From Chamaecrista fasciculata (taxonomy: Eukaryota > Streptophyta > Magnoliopsida > Fabales > Fabaceae), in contig QANZ01017430.1 in assembly GCA_003254925.1 (NCBI GenBank), positions 95,968 through 159,967 on the forward strand: a stretch of DNA of 64,000 nucleotides, given 5' to 3'. The position numbers and the translations under genes were made by a program. Under the pieces are notes generated by a model. The model saw nothing but the letters and a program-made list of their open reading frames with translations. It was not told the origin of the DNA and made no database searches. Positions within the stretch are counted from its first letter, which is position 1. The number at the start of each line of letters is the position of its first letter. This document shows positions 34,986 through 45,900 of this stretch, one piece after another.

Positions 34986-35282
34986 CGGGGACCTATTTGT
35001 CAATTTCCATAAATCAGGGACCAATTTGTCAGCGACCCAATAATTCGGGGACCAGTTTGGGAGTTTACTCCATGCTAAAATAAGTTACTCCCTCCGGTTC
35101 TATATATCTGGTGTTTAAGGTTTCCACACACAGGTTAAGGAAATGATTAGCCAACATAGAATGAAGAGAAAAATGAAGCAAAATGACTAAACTATCCCTA
35201 TTAAATTACTTGGAAAATGTTTATACATTTATGACTCTACTATATTTAATAGGGGTAGAATGGTAAAAAAATAATTAATGCT

Positions 35283-35517
35283 TGTAAGAATATAGTCGCA
35301 TTTTTTATGTACATAGCTGATTATTTCTTTATGTAAATATTAGAAATTAGGTGTTATATGTTTCTAGAAGTTAGTGCCAGCTGTACAAATTCAGTTAGAA
35401 TTTTGTTACCTCTTTTTTTGACGCCAAGGCATGCAGGCTAAGCCTTCGTCTTCTGCTGTATATAAACATTCTTTAGCTGAATGAATTTCCGAGCCATTTC
35501 TATCATTATTTGGTACA
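35283..35517 (+). repeat. 5' LTR of the copia element
   Basis: 235 bases, TGTAAGAATATAG to TTATTTGGTACA. A TATA-type sequence CTGTATATAAACATT (35455-35469) should be the promoter driving the genomic RNA. It is identical to the 3' LTR. Confidence 0.95.
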
Positions 35518-35530
35518 TGGTATCAGAACC
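35518..35530 (+). promoter_or_regulatory. Primer binding site
   Basis: TGGTATCAGAACC directly follows the 5' LTR. It is complementary to the 3' end of initiator Met-tRNA, the usual primer of plant copia elements, with a small deviation from the common TGGTATCAGAGC. Confidence 0.9.
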
Positions 35531-35583
35531 TACACCGATCCCTACTACTCTACCCGATTTTCTTCTCTGTTTACCTCTCTGAA

Positions 35584-38500
35584 ATGGCTGATTCTGCGAG
35601 CAGTGCTACTCAAGGCGTTGTTGAGGCGCCTGTTGTACCCAAGCTGGATGATGGACCGTTGCTGCTTCAACATTCCAATCATCCTGGCATGACGTTGGTG
35701 AGCTCTCATCTCACCACTTCTAACTATCTTACCTGGAGTGTTGCTGTCCGGACTGCTCTCGAAGCCAAAGACAAGGTTGGTTTCATTGATGGTTCGTTTG
35801 ATGCTCCTTCTGATGCTTCTTTGTTTCGAAAGTGGAAGAGAGTTGATTCCATGATTAAATCGTGGATAATGAATTCTATTTCCAAAGATATAGCCGATAC
35901 TTTAATTTACTGCAGCTCTTCCAAAAGATTGTGGGAAGAGATTGAGGATAGATATGGTCTGAGCACTGGTCCCCAGTTGTATCAGATTCAGCGTCAGATT
36001 TGCTCCATTCAGCAGGGCACTGACTCTGTCACCACTTATTATAGCAAGCTCCATCGAGCTTGGGATGAATTGGACAGGTTAATTCCTCTCCCTGTTTGTA
36101 GATGTACTAACTGTACTTGTGGTATCACTCAAAAAATGAAGGACATAACAGCTTGGACTCGTTTATTGCAATTTCTTATGGGTCTGAGTCATGAATTTGA
36201 TATTGTTCGCAGTCAAGTCCTTAGTCTTGACCCCTTACCCAAGGTGAGCAAAGCTTTTTCGATGGTTGTGTCTGCTGAAAGTCAGAAAAACGTGTCTCTT
36301 ACTTATTCCCCTACTAGTGTTGATGTTAGTGCCTTATTTGCTAAGTCTTCTGCTGCTAAATCTGATGTCCCCAAGTCTGATGTTGCTTCCAAATCTTCTG
36401 TTAAGAAACGTGATTTTGTTAAAAAGTCAGATAAGCATTGTGATCATTGCAAAATTGATGGTCATACTCGTGAAACTTGTTTTAAGCTTCACGGGTACCC
36501 TGATTGGTACAAGGAGTACAAAGAAAATTTGAAAACTAATCAAGCCAAGAAGGCTGTTGTTAATTTTGCAGCCACTGCTCCTGATGCTTCTTCTTCTGCT
36601 GATTTACCTAATGAAGATTTTGCAGCCATGTTTTCTACTTACTTTAAGCAGGAAATGGGAAAATACATGCGTGGCCAGTCTACTGATGAGCATGCCAGCT
36701 TTGCTAACACCCTTGATTTTGCAGGTAGTACTCTTGATTCCTTGAACTTGGTTTTAAGTTCTGATTCTTGGATTTTGGACACTGGTGCTTCTTCACATAT
36801 GTGTTTCAATCCTTCCTTGATGCAGCATCTTAAGCCTTTATTTCCTCCTACTCGAGTTCATCTTCCTGATTCCTCTACTAAATATATTTCCAAACATGGT
36901 CATGTTCATTTACACCCTACTCTTCATCTCATCAATGTTCTTTTTCTACCAGATTTTCGATACAATTTGATTTCTGTTAATAAGTTGCTGTTTGAAACTT
37001 CAATTTCTCTGACTTTTCACAAACATTGTTGTACTCTCCAGGACCCGAAGAGTAAAAGCATCATTGCTGTGGCAGGAGTGAAAGGGAATTTATATGTTTT
37101 AACTCCAAAGTCTTTTGACATTGATGTAATAAATAGTTTCCTTACTGACTACTCAAATGATATTGCTTGTAATGCTTTTAAATCTCCTGCACATTCTTCT
37201 GTTTTATGGCACAATCGACTTGGTCATTGTCCTATTTCTGTTCTTAATCACATTTCAGTATTGCCATCCTTGTCTCCCACTTCTTTACCTGTGTGTGATA
37301 GTTGTCATTTTGCTAAACAGTCCCGATTACCATTTCCTCTTAGCACTACTCGAGCAGCTCATCCCCTGGAACTTTTACATACAGATCTTTGGGGGCCTTA
37401 TAAAACTCCTAGCTTAACCAATTGTCATTACATTTTAACTATTGTCGATGACCATAGTCGTGTCACATGGACTTTCTTGCTTAAATACAAATCCCAAGTC
37501 CCTTTCACCCTCATCACTTTTATTACTCAAGTTCAAAACCAATTTTCCACTTCAGTTAAAACTATTAGGTCTGATAATGGCACTGAATTCACTAATAATC
37601 AATGTCAAGTTTTCTTTTCCAAAATGGGCATTATACATCAGACTTCATGTGCTCACGCACCTCAACAAAATGGGGTGGTTGAGCGCAAACATAAACATCT
37701 ACTAGAAATTGCTCGCAGCCTTATGTTTCAATCCAAATTACCAAAACAGTTTTGGGGGGAATCTATTCTCACTGCCTCTTATTTAATAAATCGATTGCCT
37801 ACATCTTTACTTAATTGGAAAACTCCATATGAACTTCTTTATAACACAAGTCCTGATTATTCTAGACTTAAAGTTTTTGGTAGTCTATGCTACATCACAA
37901 ATACTCTTCCCCATAAAGATAAATTTGATCCTCGATCACATAAATGTGTTTTTCTAGGCTATGCTTCTGGCAGGAAAGCTTACAAAGCTTTTGATTTGGT
38001 TAGTAAGAAAATACATGTCACTCGTGACATTAAAGTATATGAAGATATTTTCCCTTTTGCTGCTGACACTTCTTTTCTGCACTCTTCAGGTTCTACTTTG
38101 CCACTTGTTTCTTTGGACACCCCTTTTATTGATTCACAGGTTGTCTCTCTACCATCTCCTCCCACTACTACACTTTCTTCTGACACACACTCCATCTCTA
38201 CTTCATCCTTACCATCTTCTTCCTCATCATCCCCTCCTACTGTCATTACTCCAGTTGATCCTCCACCTCTATCTCACAGAACCAGTACTCGCGCAAAACA
38301 TCCTCCCTCATGGTTAAACGATTACATTTGCAATCTTACCCTCCATGATTCTTCTCTTACCCAATTTTCTCCAACCTATACTGCTTTTATGACCAATGTG
38401 TCCAAACTTCAAGAGCCTTATACTTATACCCAAGCTTCGAAGCATCCTGAGTGGGTTGCTGCAATGCAACAAGAACTTAAAGCTCTCGAAGACAATCAGA

Positions 38501-39945
38501 CATGGGAACTAACTACTTTACCTGCAGGGAAGAAAGCTGTTGGTTCTAAATGGATCTATAGAATTAAATATCATGCAGATGGTACCATTGACAGATACAA
38601 GGCCCGTTTAGTCGCAAAAGGATATACTCAAGTAGCTGGTTTGGACTATTTTGAAAGTTTTTCTCCAGTGGCTAAAGTTGTCACTGTTCGGATCTTCATA
38701 GCTCTAGCTACTTGTAACAGCTGGCCTATATATCAATTGGATATAAATAATGCATTCCTTCATGGTTACTTGAAGGAGGAGGTTTATTTATCAAGACCAG
38801 AAGGCTACACAAAAGGCACTGCAGATCAAGTATGTAAACTCAAGAAATCCCTTTATGGACTTAAACAAGCATCAAGGGAGTGGAATTCTGAATTTACCAC
38901 CAAAATTGTCCAATTTGGTTTTACACAGTCATCAAACGACCTCTGCTTGTTTACTAAGGACTGTCCTAATGGCTTCATTGCTTTACTAATCTACGTTGAT
39001 GACATGCTCTTGACAGGTCCTTGTGAACAATCTTTGCTTGCAGTAAAGCAGTATCTTGACTCTGTTTTCAGCATTAAAGATCTTGGTCTTGCCAAGTATT
39101 TCTTGGGTGTGGAGATTGCACGTACTTCCCAGGGCACTTATTTGTGTCAACGAAAATACATTCATGATATTATTGCTGATACTCATCTCACTGCAGCCTC
39201 CACAGTTGTTACTCCCCTTCCAAAGGGACATAAATTTGACAATACTTCTCCTCCATTAGCTGATGCAGAGCAGTACCGCCGTCTTGTAGGTCGTTTGCTC
39301 TACTTGAATCTCACACGCCCAGATATCACCTACAGCGTTCAACAGCTAAGTCAGTTCATGGCCAATCCTTGTACAACACATATGCATGCTGCTCATCATG
39401 TGGTCAGATATCTCAAGGGAACATCTTCTCTTGGACTTTTTTATTCCTCTAACTCTGATTTTCGCCTTGAAGCTTTCTGTGACAGTGACTGGGCCACTTG
39501 CCCACAGACAAGGCGTTCACTTTCTGGTTATTGTGTGCTTCTCGGGACCAATGCCATTTCCTGGAAATCGAAGAAACAAACTACTGTTGCTCGCTCGTCC
39601 TGTGAAGCTGAATATCGTAGTATGGCGAATACGGTCTGTGAGCTATTATGGATCACTTATATTCTTAAGGACTTCCGTATTTCTCCCATCTTGCCTATTC
39701 CGCTGTGGTGCGATAACAAATCTGCTGTACACATTGCTGCGAACCCCGTTCATCATGAACGCACAAAGCACATTGAAATTGATTGCCATGTGGTTCGCGA
39801 TCGTTGCAGAGATGGTTTTATTCAGCCCCAACATGTGCCTTCACAGCTCCAGTTAGCTGACATCTTCACCAAGGCACTTGCTTCCCCACAACTCAGTTCC
39901 TTGACTTCCAAGTTGGGTTTGCTAGCTCAAACACTTCCAACTTGA
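35584..39945 (+). CDS. Copia Gag-Pol polyprotein, intact
   Basis: 1453 residues in one frame, order Gag-protease-integrase-reverse transcriptase-RNase H, as in Ty1/copia. Gag occupies about 1-330 with a CCHC zinc knuckle (CDHCKIDGHTRETC, about residue 286). The protease has WILDTGASSHM (about 396). Integrase starts with the HHCC finger (WHNRLGHC ... CDSCH, about 542-580) and has DLWGPY, RSDNGTEF and VERKH in the catalytic core. Reverse transcriptase begins near WIYRIKYHADG (about 990) and has YVDDM (about 1138). RNase H shows CDSDWA, SSCEAEYRS and WCDNKSA. All key residues visible to me are present and no stop interrupts the frame. The start MADSASSATQG lies 54 bases after the primer site. 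Confidence 0.97.
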   Translation: MADSASSATQGVVEAPVVPKLDDGPLLLQHSNHPGMTLVSSHLTTSNYLTWSVAVRTALEAKDKVGFIDGSFDAPSDASLFRKWKRVDSMIKSWIMNSISKDIADTLIYCSSSKRLWEEIEDRYGLSTGPQLYQIQRQICSIQQGTDSVTTYYSKLHRAWDELDRLIPLPVCRCTNCTCGITQKMKDITAWTRLLQFLMGLSHEFDIVRSQVLSLDPLPKVSKAFSMVVSAESQKNVSLTYSPTSVDVSALFAKSSAAKSDVPKSDVASKSSVKKRDFVKKSDKHCDHCKIDGHTRETCFKLHGYPDWYKEYKENLKTNQAKKAVVNFAATAPDASSSADLPNEDFAAMFSTYFKQEMGKYMRGQSTDEHASFANTLDFAGSTLDSLNLVLSSDSWILDTGASSHMCFNPSLMQHLKPLFPPTRVHLPDSSTKYISKHGHVHLHPTLHLINVLFLPDFRYNLISVNKLLFETSISLTFHKHCCTLQDPKSKSIIAVAGVKGNLYVLTPKSFDIDVINSFLTDYSNDIACNAFKSPAHSSVLWHNRLGHCPISVLNHISVLPSLSPTSLPVCDSCHFAKQSRLPFPLSTTRAAHPLELLHTDLWGPYKTPSLTNCHYILTIVDDHSRVTWTFLLKYKSQVPFTLITFITQVQNQFSTSVKTIRSDNGTEFTNNQCQVFFSKMGIIHQTSCAHAPQQNGVVERKHKHLLEIARSLMFQSKLPKQFWGESILTASYLINRLPTSLLNWKTPYELLYNTSPDYSRLKVFGSLCYITNTLPHKDKFDPRSHKCVFLGYASGRKAYKAFDLVSKKIHVTRDIKVYEDIFPFAADTSFLHSSGSTLPLVSLDTPFIDSQVVSLPSPPTTTLSSDTHSISTSSLPSSSSSSPPTVITPVDPPPLSHRTSTRAKHPPSWLNDYICNLTLHDSSLTQFSPTYTAFMTNVSKLQEPYTYTQASKHPEWVAAMQQELKALEDNQTWELTTLPAGKKAVGSKWIYRIKYHADGTIDRYKARLVAKGYTQVAGLDYFESFSPVAKVVTVRIFIALATCNSWPIYQLDINNAFLHGYLKEEVYLSRPEGYTKGTADQVCKLKKSLYGLKQASREWNSEFTTKIVQFGFTQSSNDLCLFTKDCPNGFIALLIYVDDMLLTGPCEQSLLAVKQYLDSVFSIKDLGLAKYFLGVEIARTSQGTYLCQRKYIHDIIADTHLTAASTVVTPLPKGHKFDNTSPPLADAEQYRRLVGRLLYLNLTRPDITYSVQQLSQFMANPCTTHMHAAHHVVRYLKGTSSLGLFYSSNSDFRLEAFCDSDWATCPQTRRSLSGYCVLLGTNAISWKSKKQTTVARSSCEAEYRSMANTVCELLWITYILKDFRISPILPIPLWCDNKSAVHIAANPVHHERTKHIEIDCHVVRDRCRDGFIQPQHVPSQLQLADIFTKALASPQLSSLTSKLGLLAQTLPT

Positions 39946-39954
39946 GGGGGGGGG
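39941..39954 (+). promoter_or_regulatory. Polypurine tract
   Basis: TTGAGGGGGGGGG immediately before the 3' LTR, overlapping the stop codon region of the polyprotein. It would prime plus-strand DNA synthesis. Confidence 0.85.
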
Positions 39955-40189
39955 TGTAAGAATATAGTCGCATTTTTTATGTACATAGCTGATTATTTCT
40001 TTATGTAAATATTAGAAATTAGGTGTTATATGTTTCTAGAAGTTAGTGCCAGCTGTACAAATTCAGTTAGAATTTTGTTACCTCTTTTTTTGACGCCAAG
40101 GCATGCAGGCTAAGCCTTCGTCTTCTGCTGTATATAAACATTCTTTAGCTGAATGAATTTCCGAGCCATTTCTATCATTATTTGGTACA
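39955..40189 (+). repeat. 3' LTR of the copia element
   Basis: 235 bases, identical to the 5' LTR on reading. It is followed by the target duplication ATGCT. Confidence 0.95.
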
Positions 40190-40839
40190 ATGCTCCATTG
40201 AATTTATAAAACATCAGATATTTTGAAACAAAAATAATTTTCTAAAACACCAGATATTCAGAACCGGAGGTAGTAATTACAAGCGTGGCATTGATGAAGA
40301 TTCATGAAGAAAGACGTATAATATAATTGAGTTTTCCAAAAAGTCAAAAGCATAACACCTGAAAGCTGTCAAGGTAAACCCATTACCCATGAGCCCATTC
40401 TCTTTCCAAAACTGACCTTCCACATAAGTATATAACGGCTAACTAAAGCAAATCATGCTACACCTCAGCATTTCCGTTCAAGGGAGATGGTAAATATAAA
40501 CAGAAGGACTAAATGATATAACTGTTTAAACATTCAGGGACTAAATAGTCTAAATTAATCTTTCAGGACTGAGTAATATGTTTACTCTTAAAAAAATAAT
40601 TGCCAACTAAGCTTTAAAATAGTACATATAAGCTTCTCAATATTTTTTTTAAAAATCAACTGAAGATATTGCATAGTGCATACTATCAACTTGAAGACGT
40701 AAGCAGCAGCAGAAACCGCACTCGTCCATCTTCGCCAATCGCCATCAACAACACCTGCATCGTGCATCCTCTCATTTGAAATATATATATAATTTAAAAT
40801 AAATATCATTTCTTCAATCCTTTTCTCATAAGTTATTTC

Positions 40840-41215
40840 TGACAGCTGTAATAATTTAAATTTAAAAGTAATTTTCAATTAGATATATAAATATATTTTT
40901 TTTACAGTTTAATTTCATTGTTTTAGGATGTTTGAGATGCAGTGGAAAAAACGTAGTATACTAGTATTAATGATGCTGCTCAGTGCTCACCAAACTGCTT
41001 AGTTATCTCTTTCTTGTTTCTCAAAAGTGGCTTGAAGATAGATACTCCTGATGTGTTTTCTGCTGCTATTGCAGTTTCTTAGTTATGGAAAGTCTTTTCT
41101 CATTAAAAAAAAAAAAAGTTTCTTTTGACAGTTGTAATAATTTATATTTAATAGCAATTTTCAATTAGATATATAAATATATTATTTTGTTATAGTTTAA
41201 TTTCATCTCATTTCA
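40840..41215. repeat. Pair of about 85-base direct repeats
   Basis: 40844-40920 and 41124-41206 share GACAG(C/T)TGTAATAATTTA, then TTTTCAATTAGATATATAAA, then AGTTTAATTTCAT. Each copy is followed by different DNA. This is a local duplication or two copies of an unknown repeat. Confidence 0.6.
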
Positions 41216-41984
41216 GTTAAAGCAATAAAAATGACGACTACTAATGACTAGTGCTTAATTATATAGTCTAATCTCATTTATTGGAAAATGTTATGATTAG
41301 TTAAATCTATATATAATCAAAATATTATTATAAAGTTAAATTAAAATTTTCGTTTCATTCAACTCTATATATTCTACTTTATATATTAGTATGATAAAGA
41401 AACTATTTATTCTTGCCAAAATAAAAAAAACTATATATGGACAACATAAAACTTTAGCGTGAATGACTTTGGGGGACATAAAACCTTGTTAATAATCATG
41501 GATAAACCAGTGCGCCAGTTTTGTTCATAGAACTTTAGCGTGAATGACTTATGGGGATATATGGATCGCCCATGATTTAGTTAGTTTGGCCCACATAAAA
41601 CAAATTGAATCTCTAGTAATATATCGGCAAAATCTTTGTTTTTAAAAAAATATATCAAGTACGCAATGTTGAATTATTAAAAGAATATTTTTGAATGTAT
41701 TATAAAGAACTCGAGAACAAACGTTTATATTTGTAACTCGAATTTTGTCTCGCCGCCAATTGTAAAAGTGCAGGAAAGAAAGAAAAATGTCGAAAATAAG
41801 GAATCGGAAATGTTATGAAGTTGTAGCTTGTGCTTATGCATGGCTACATTGTCAGCATATATCAGGAATAATGAGTGATACCCATCAACATACAAACTGT
41901 TCACAGCCACTGATATGTTGTATGTGACTTCATGACTTTTTGTGGCCCGGTTCTTTTAACAAATTATATAAAATATGGATTTAT

Positions 41985-42151
41985 CTAACATGTGCCCTCA
42001 GGGCACATTTGAAGGTTTCTTCTGATTCGTTAGTAGAGAATCTCATATCTTGAAATCTACGAAAATTCTTTTAAAAAATAATTTTTAATGTTTGGAAACT
42101 CATTTAATCAATTAAAAGAAACCTTAACATGTGTCTAAGGGCACATGTTAG
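41985..42151. mobile_element. MITE, family B
   Basis: The terminal inverted repeats CTAACATGTGCCCTCAGG and GGGCACATGTTAG enclose 167 bases without coding capacity. The same core, with worn ends, occurs at 14456-14600. Confidence 0.65.
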
Positions 42152-42931
42152 AATGACCCATATAATATAAGTAACACCACCCATGATTTATGGTCTTATC
42201 TATGTGCATTATTTGCTTCTTCAACCTTGGTTGTTATAGTGCTATTCCCACTTCCAATTTCCGTCCAAAGCCTCAGCAGCATGATATTTTAAGAAGACAT
42301 GAAGGCCATGTACATAAAATTTGCATAAGCATAAAGCATGTTTGTATGATTAAGCACCAGCACATGATAATAAATGCACTTTATGCTCTAACTAATTAGA
42401 AAATAAGATTTACAATCTAACTTCCATACAAATACAATGTTTGAAATAACAAACAAGTTGGCAATAAATCAAATCTACAAGGTAACATTTTGCATTTTGC
42501 AATTCTTTATGAGGATTAAGTCTTCATCGCCATCTTGCTTTGATGAGTTCTAATAAAATTTCGGAGACAAAATGCATCTCAATATTGAGAGGAGAAACCT
42601 TGATAGGAGAAAGGAAGAAAATCTTCTATAAAGAAAAAACATTACTACAAAGAAAAGAGGGGAGGAGGGATTGCTGCCGAAGAAGTTACAATGCCACTAA
42701 CCCTAGCAGAGAGCTTTGTGTCCTGTCTGTTTCTCGATGAGATGAGTTGGGCTTCCTTCACAAGATATTCTTTCTTTTTTGGTAAAATTCACCAAGTTTG
42801 AATTGTTATATACTATGAATTACATGAGTCAGCAGTTTTAAAGTTGCATGACCCATTATAGTATACATAATCTAATGAGAAAGAAGCGGGAGGCAAAAAT
42901 AAATGAGGAACCCGCTTTGTCTAAACCAAAA

Positions 42932-45900
42932 TCATGAAACTGCATCAGCTTGTTTTCTAATCAATCGTGCATAAAGACCATCCTTCAACAGAAGCCCCCT
43001 GTGACTTCCGTTCTGTGTGGACAGAAATAATTGACAGTTAGGTTTGTCATCTGGGTAAAATTAAAAATACTGAAGAAAAACAAATAAAAGCTTTTCATTC
43101 TACACAGGTGAGAAGATCCATGGTGTTTCAGTATCCATTGGACAATAAAGAAATTTTCTTCTACTGGTAAACTGCTATGAGGAGAGTTTTCATTTTTTTT
43201 TTCCAATGACATATACATTGTCAATATTGAAGCCTAAAAGAGGGTGATGCGTCCGATTACATTAAAAAGGAAAATAAACCGGAGAAAAGAACATTATATA
43301 GGTTTAAAATGTTCAAAATAAAACCGACATATATCTACTAACCTCCACAATTTGACCACCATCCATTACCACAATCCTGTCAGCTGATTGTATGGTAGAA
43401 AGCCTGTAAAGCAACTCATCAACTTTAAACTCAAAATCCAGATAGCACACAAAGGATGCAAACAAAAGAAGATATGACCTGTGTGCAATGACTATAACGC
43501 TTCTCCTTGTAGATGAGTCACTTCTCACAGATCGAAGAACACCCTGCATACGATGGTGACTCAAGCATCAACATTTTTTCTGCACCCTCTTTAAAACTCA
43601 AGAGGGTTACTTTTTATTTTTTTATTTTTCCAGTTAGATGAAGAAGATTTAGGATGTAATGTTAATGTCAACTAGCTCGAAGGAGTACACTATAGAACCA
43701 GACCTTCACATTATATTCACTCTCAGCATCCAGGGCACTGGTGGCTTCATCAAGGATCAAAATTGTAGGGTCCCTAAGAATGGCCCTTGCAATAGCAATT
43801 CGCTGCCTTTGTCCTCCACTTAACAGATCATTATCAACAAGTGTTTCATAACCATAAGGAAGTTTTGAGATGAAGTCATGAGCATAGGCCTGCTTGGCAG
43901 CCCATTCAACATCCTCTTGCTTTATATCTCGAGTGCATCCATATCTGATGTTTGAACTAATATCCATGCGGAAGAGCTTTGGTTCCTGTATGAATAAATT
44001 CAAGAGTTTAGGAGAAAAGGACCATAATATTGACTGAATTTTCTGCCTTATTGATAAGTTAAGAACCTGTCCAACAAATCCAATTCTTTCTCTCCACCAC
44101 TTGATGTCCAACTCTTTAAGAGGGAAGCCATCAATCAAAATCTGAAATTAGATTAAAGTGAATATTAACAAAACCTCTAACCAATTTTACAACTTCATAA
44201 AAAAATGGCAACCTGGAGCTTTAAAAGTACTGTAAATTGAAATTTCTATACCACAACCCCTTTGTTTAAACCAAAAATAAAATGTGAATGAAATATAATT
44301 ATGCTACAGAAAATTAATATTTAGCAGTAAGGCAAAATCCAAAAGCCTTAGCTGTTGGACTCAGAAACTTCTCAATAGAAAAAAAAAAAGTATCCCAATA
44401 ATGTCATGTTAAATATATAGTTGTAGAGAACTTGATAATTTTAAAATGGTACTAAAAAAAAAAGATCGTTTTTATATGATTAGACCAAAGAACTCTACCT
44501 GACCATTCGTTGGCTCATATAGACGGAGCAAAAGATTTACCAGTGTGCTTTTTCCGCTACCACTAAGACCAACCTATGCAAAACAAATAAGAAAGAAGGA
44601 GGTAATTTTCTTGGCCATTGTGCAAGCAACGAATGAATTAGGTTAGACTAGAAGATATCTCTTACAATTGCAACCACTTCACTAGGATGAACTGCAAAGC
44701 TTACATGTTGCACTACAGACACCTGTTAAAAACAGAGACTCATTAGTTAAGCCTGCATTTGTGACAACAGCAAGCTTAACCCCATGAAGATGCATGATCA
44801 AATTGAAATTTAAGCTCATTAAAGAGACAATGCAGGGGGAGAAATGGTCCAAGAAGAATCCAGAAACCAAGACATTAACAAAATAATAGTCATGGTAATA
44901 AAACATGCCACTAGCTTCAGAAATTGCAGCTCCATCTACAATATTTGCAATGAAGTGCATATGATGAACAAAAAATAGATGAAAACTTTAAGCTGCCAAG
45001 AGACTACCCAATCACCACAAAAAGAAAATAAAAATACATAGGTTATTTGCAGAAGTGTCCTCCATTTGTATAACACAAACATGTTCCTAAGGCTGTGAGG
45101 AATGCTTCTTTGCTTATCTGTTGAACAGCTTACATTATTCTAGCATCAAGGGAACAATGTCAACACACTTTTTTTTAGAGGAATGAAAAATATCAGCGCC
45201 CAAGTTTTAATTTCTATTCAAGCACTATTCACTCTTCACTGAAGCAATTGAAGGAAGACAACAGGATAAATATACAACTTTGTACTCTAGGAGAAAGAAG
45301 AGTGTGGGGTTTACTGTTGGCCTTGAAGGATAGCGAAATGAAACATTTATAAACTCGATATGCCCCATTAATCGCTGCAATTTGGCTCCTGTAATAAAGT
45401 TACATCCAAGCTTCAATATAAAATTTAAAACAATTATAACATTCAGTGCAAAAATGTGTCCCATTTTTTTTCCTTTTTATTTATATATTTGGTAGAGATG
45501 TGGGAAATGGATGCAAGCACAGCATTTACATTTCATTTTTTTTAATCTTACCATAATAACTTCTGGAGAATTAAACAAAACCATATACTAACAGCATACA
45601 TTGTTAAATAGTCAACCTCAGTTTTATGTACTGATGGAAACAATAATTACAGTATTCAGAATCTTCTAACAATCCACTTTGTAGTATAATACCAGTTTTT
45701 TTTTTCTCTTTCTACAAGAATATTACTTTGTTCACTGGAAAAACTAGACGATCATCCTTTACCAGTAACCAAACATTTTAACTAATGCATAGCTCATCAT
45801 AATTCAACGATGAACAAATGCTCCATAAGCAGAATTAAAACAGAATATCAAGTGAAATGCAATCTCCAAAAAGATGGTAGCCAAGTAAATCAAAGGAAGC

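Larger units (their letters stand above)
33047..35075. mobile_element. 2-kb inverted-repeat element filled with telomere-like motifs
   Basis: The ends are inverted repeats: GAGTAAACTACTCAATTGGTC at the left, and GGACCAGTTTGGGAGTTTACTC at the right. Both continue with GACCAATTTGTCAGCGA-type sequence. Next to the left arm is a 16-base palindrome half GCTGACGTGGCACGTTAAGT/GCCACGTCAGC (33207-33239). The interior is a palindromic array of AACCCTAAA-like and TTAGGGTTT-like motifs, then a minisatellite. No coding frame. Confidence 0.65.
35283..40189 (+). mobile_element. Complete Ty1/copia LTR retrotransposon
   Basis: The element is 4907 bases long. It is bounded by the five-base target duplication ATGCT (35278-35282 and 40190-40194). 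Two 235-base LTRs, each starting TG and ending CA, read identically by eye. One long open frame lies between the primer binding site and the polypurine tract. Identical LTRs and an uninterrupted frame indicate a very recent insertion that may still be active. It lies inside an older Stowaway-like MITE. Confidence 0.95.
35088..40273. mobile_element. Stowaway-like MITE split by a copia insertion
   Basis: The left end CTCCCTCCGGTTCTATATAT and the right end GAACCGGAGGTAG are inverted; both are followed inward by the TCTGGTGTTT / AAACACCAGATA pair. They are flanked by the TA dinucleotide (35086-35087 and 40274-40275). CTCCCTCCG ends with a TA duplication are the hallmark of Stowaway (Tc1/mariner) MITEs. 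The intact MITE would be about 274 bases. The copia retrotransposon inserted inside it. Confidence 0.75.
40274..42931. other. Intergenic region between the copia nest and ABCB26
   Basis: AT-rich. It holds a weak family A MITE relic (about 40500-40590), a dispersed direct duplication (40840-41215) and a family B MITE (41985-42151). The right end is the 3' flank of the ABC transporter gene. No coding region is supported. Confidence 0.5.

Noticed and set aside
37980..38246. Antisense open frame within the copia polyprotein
   Set aside because: Shadow of the coding strand; acidic low-complexity composition mirrors the serine/proline-rich linker.
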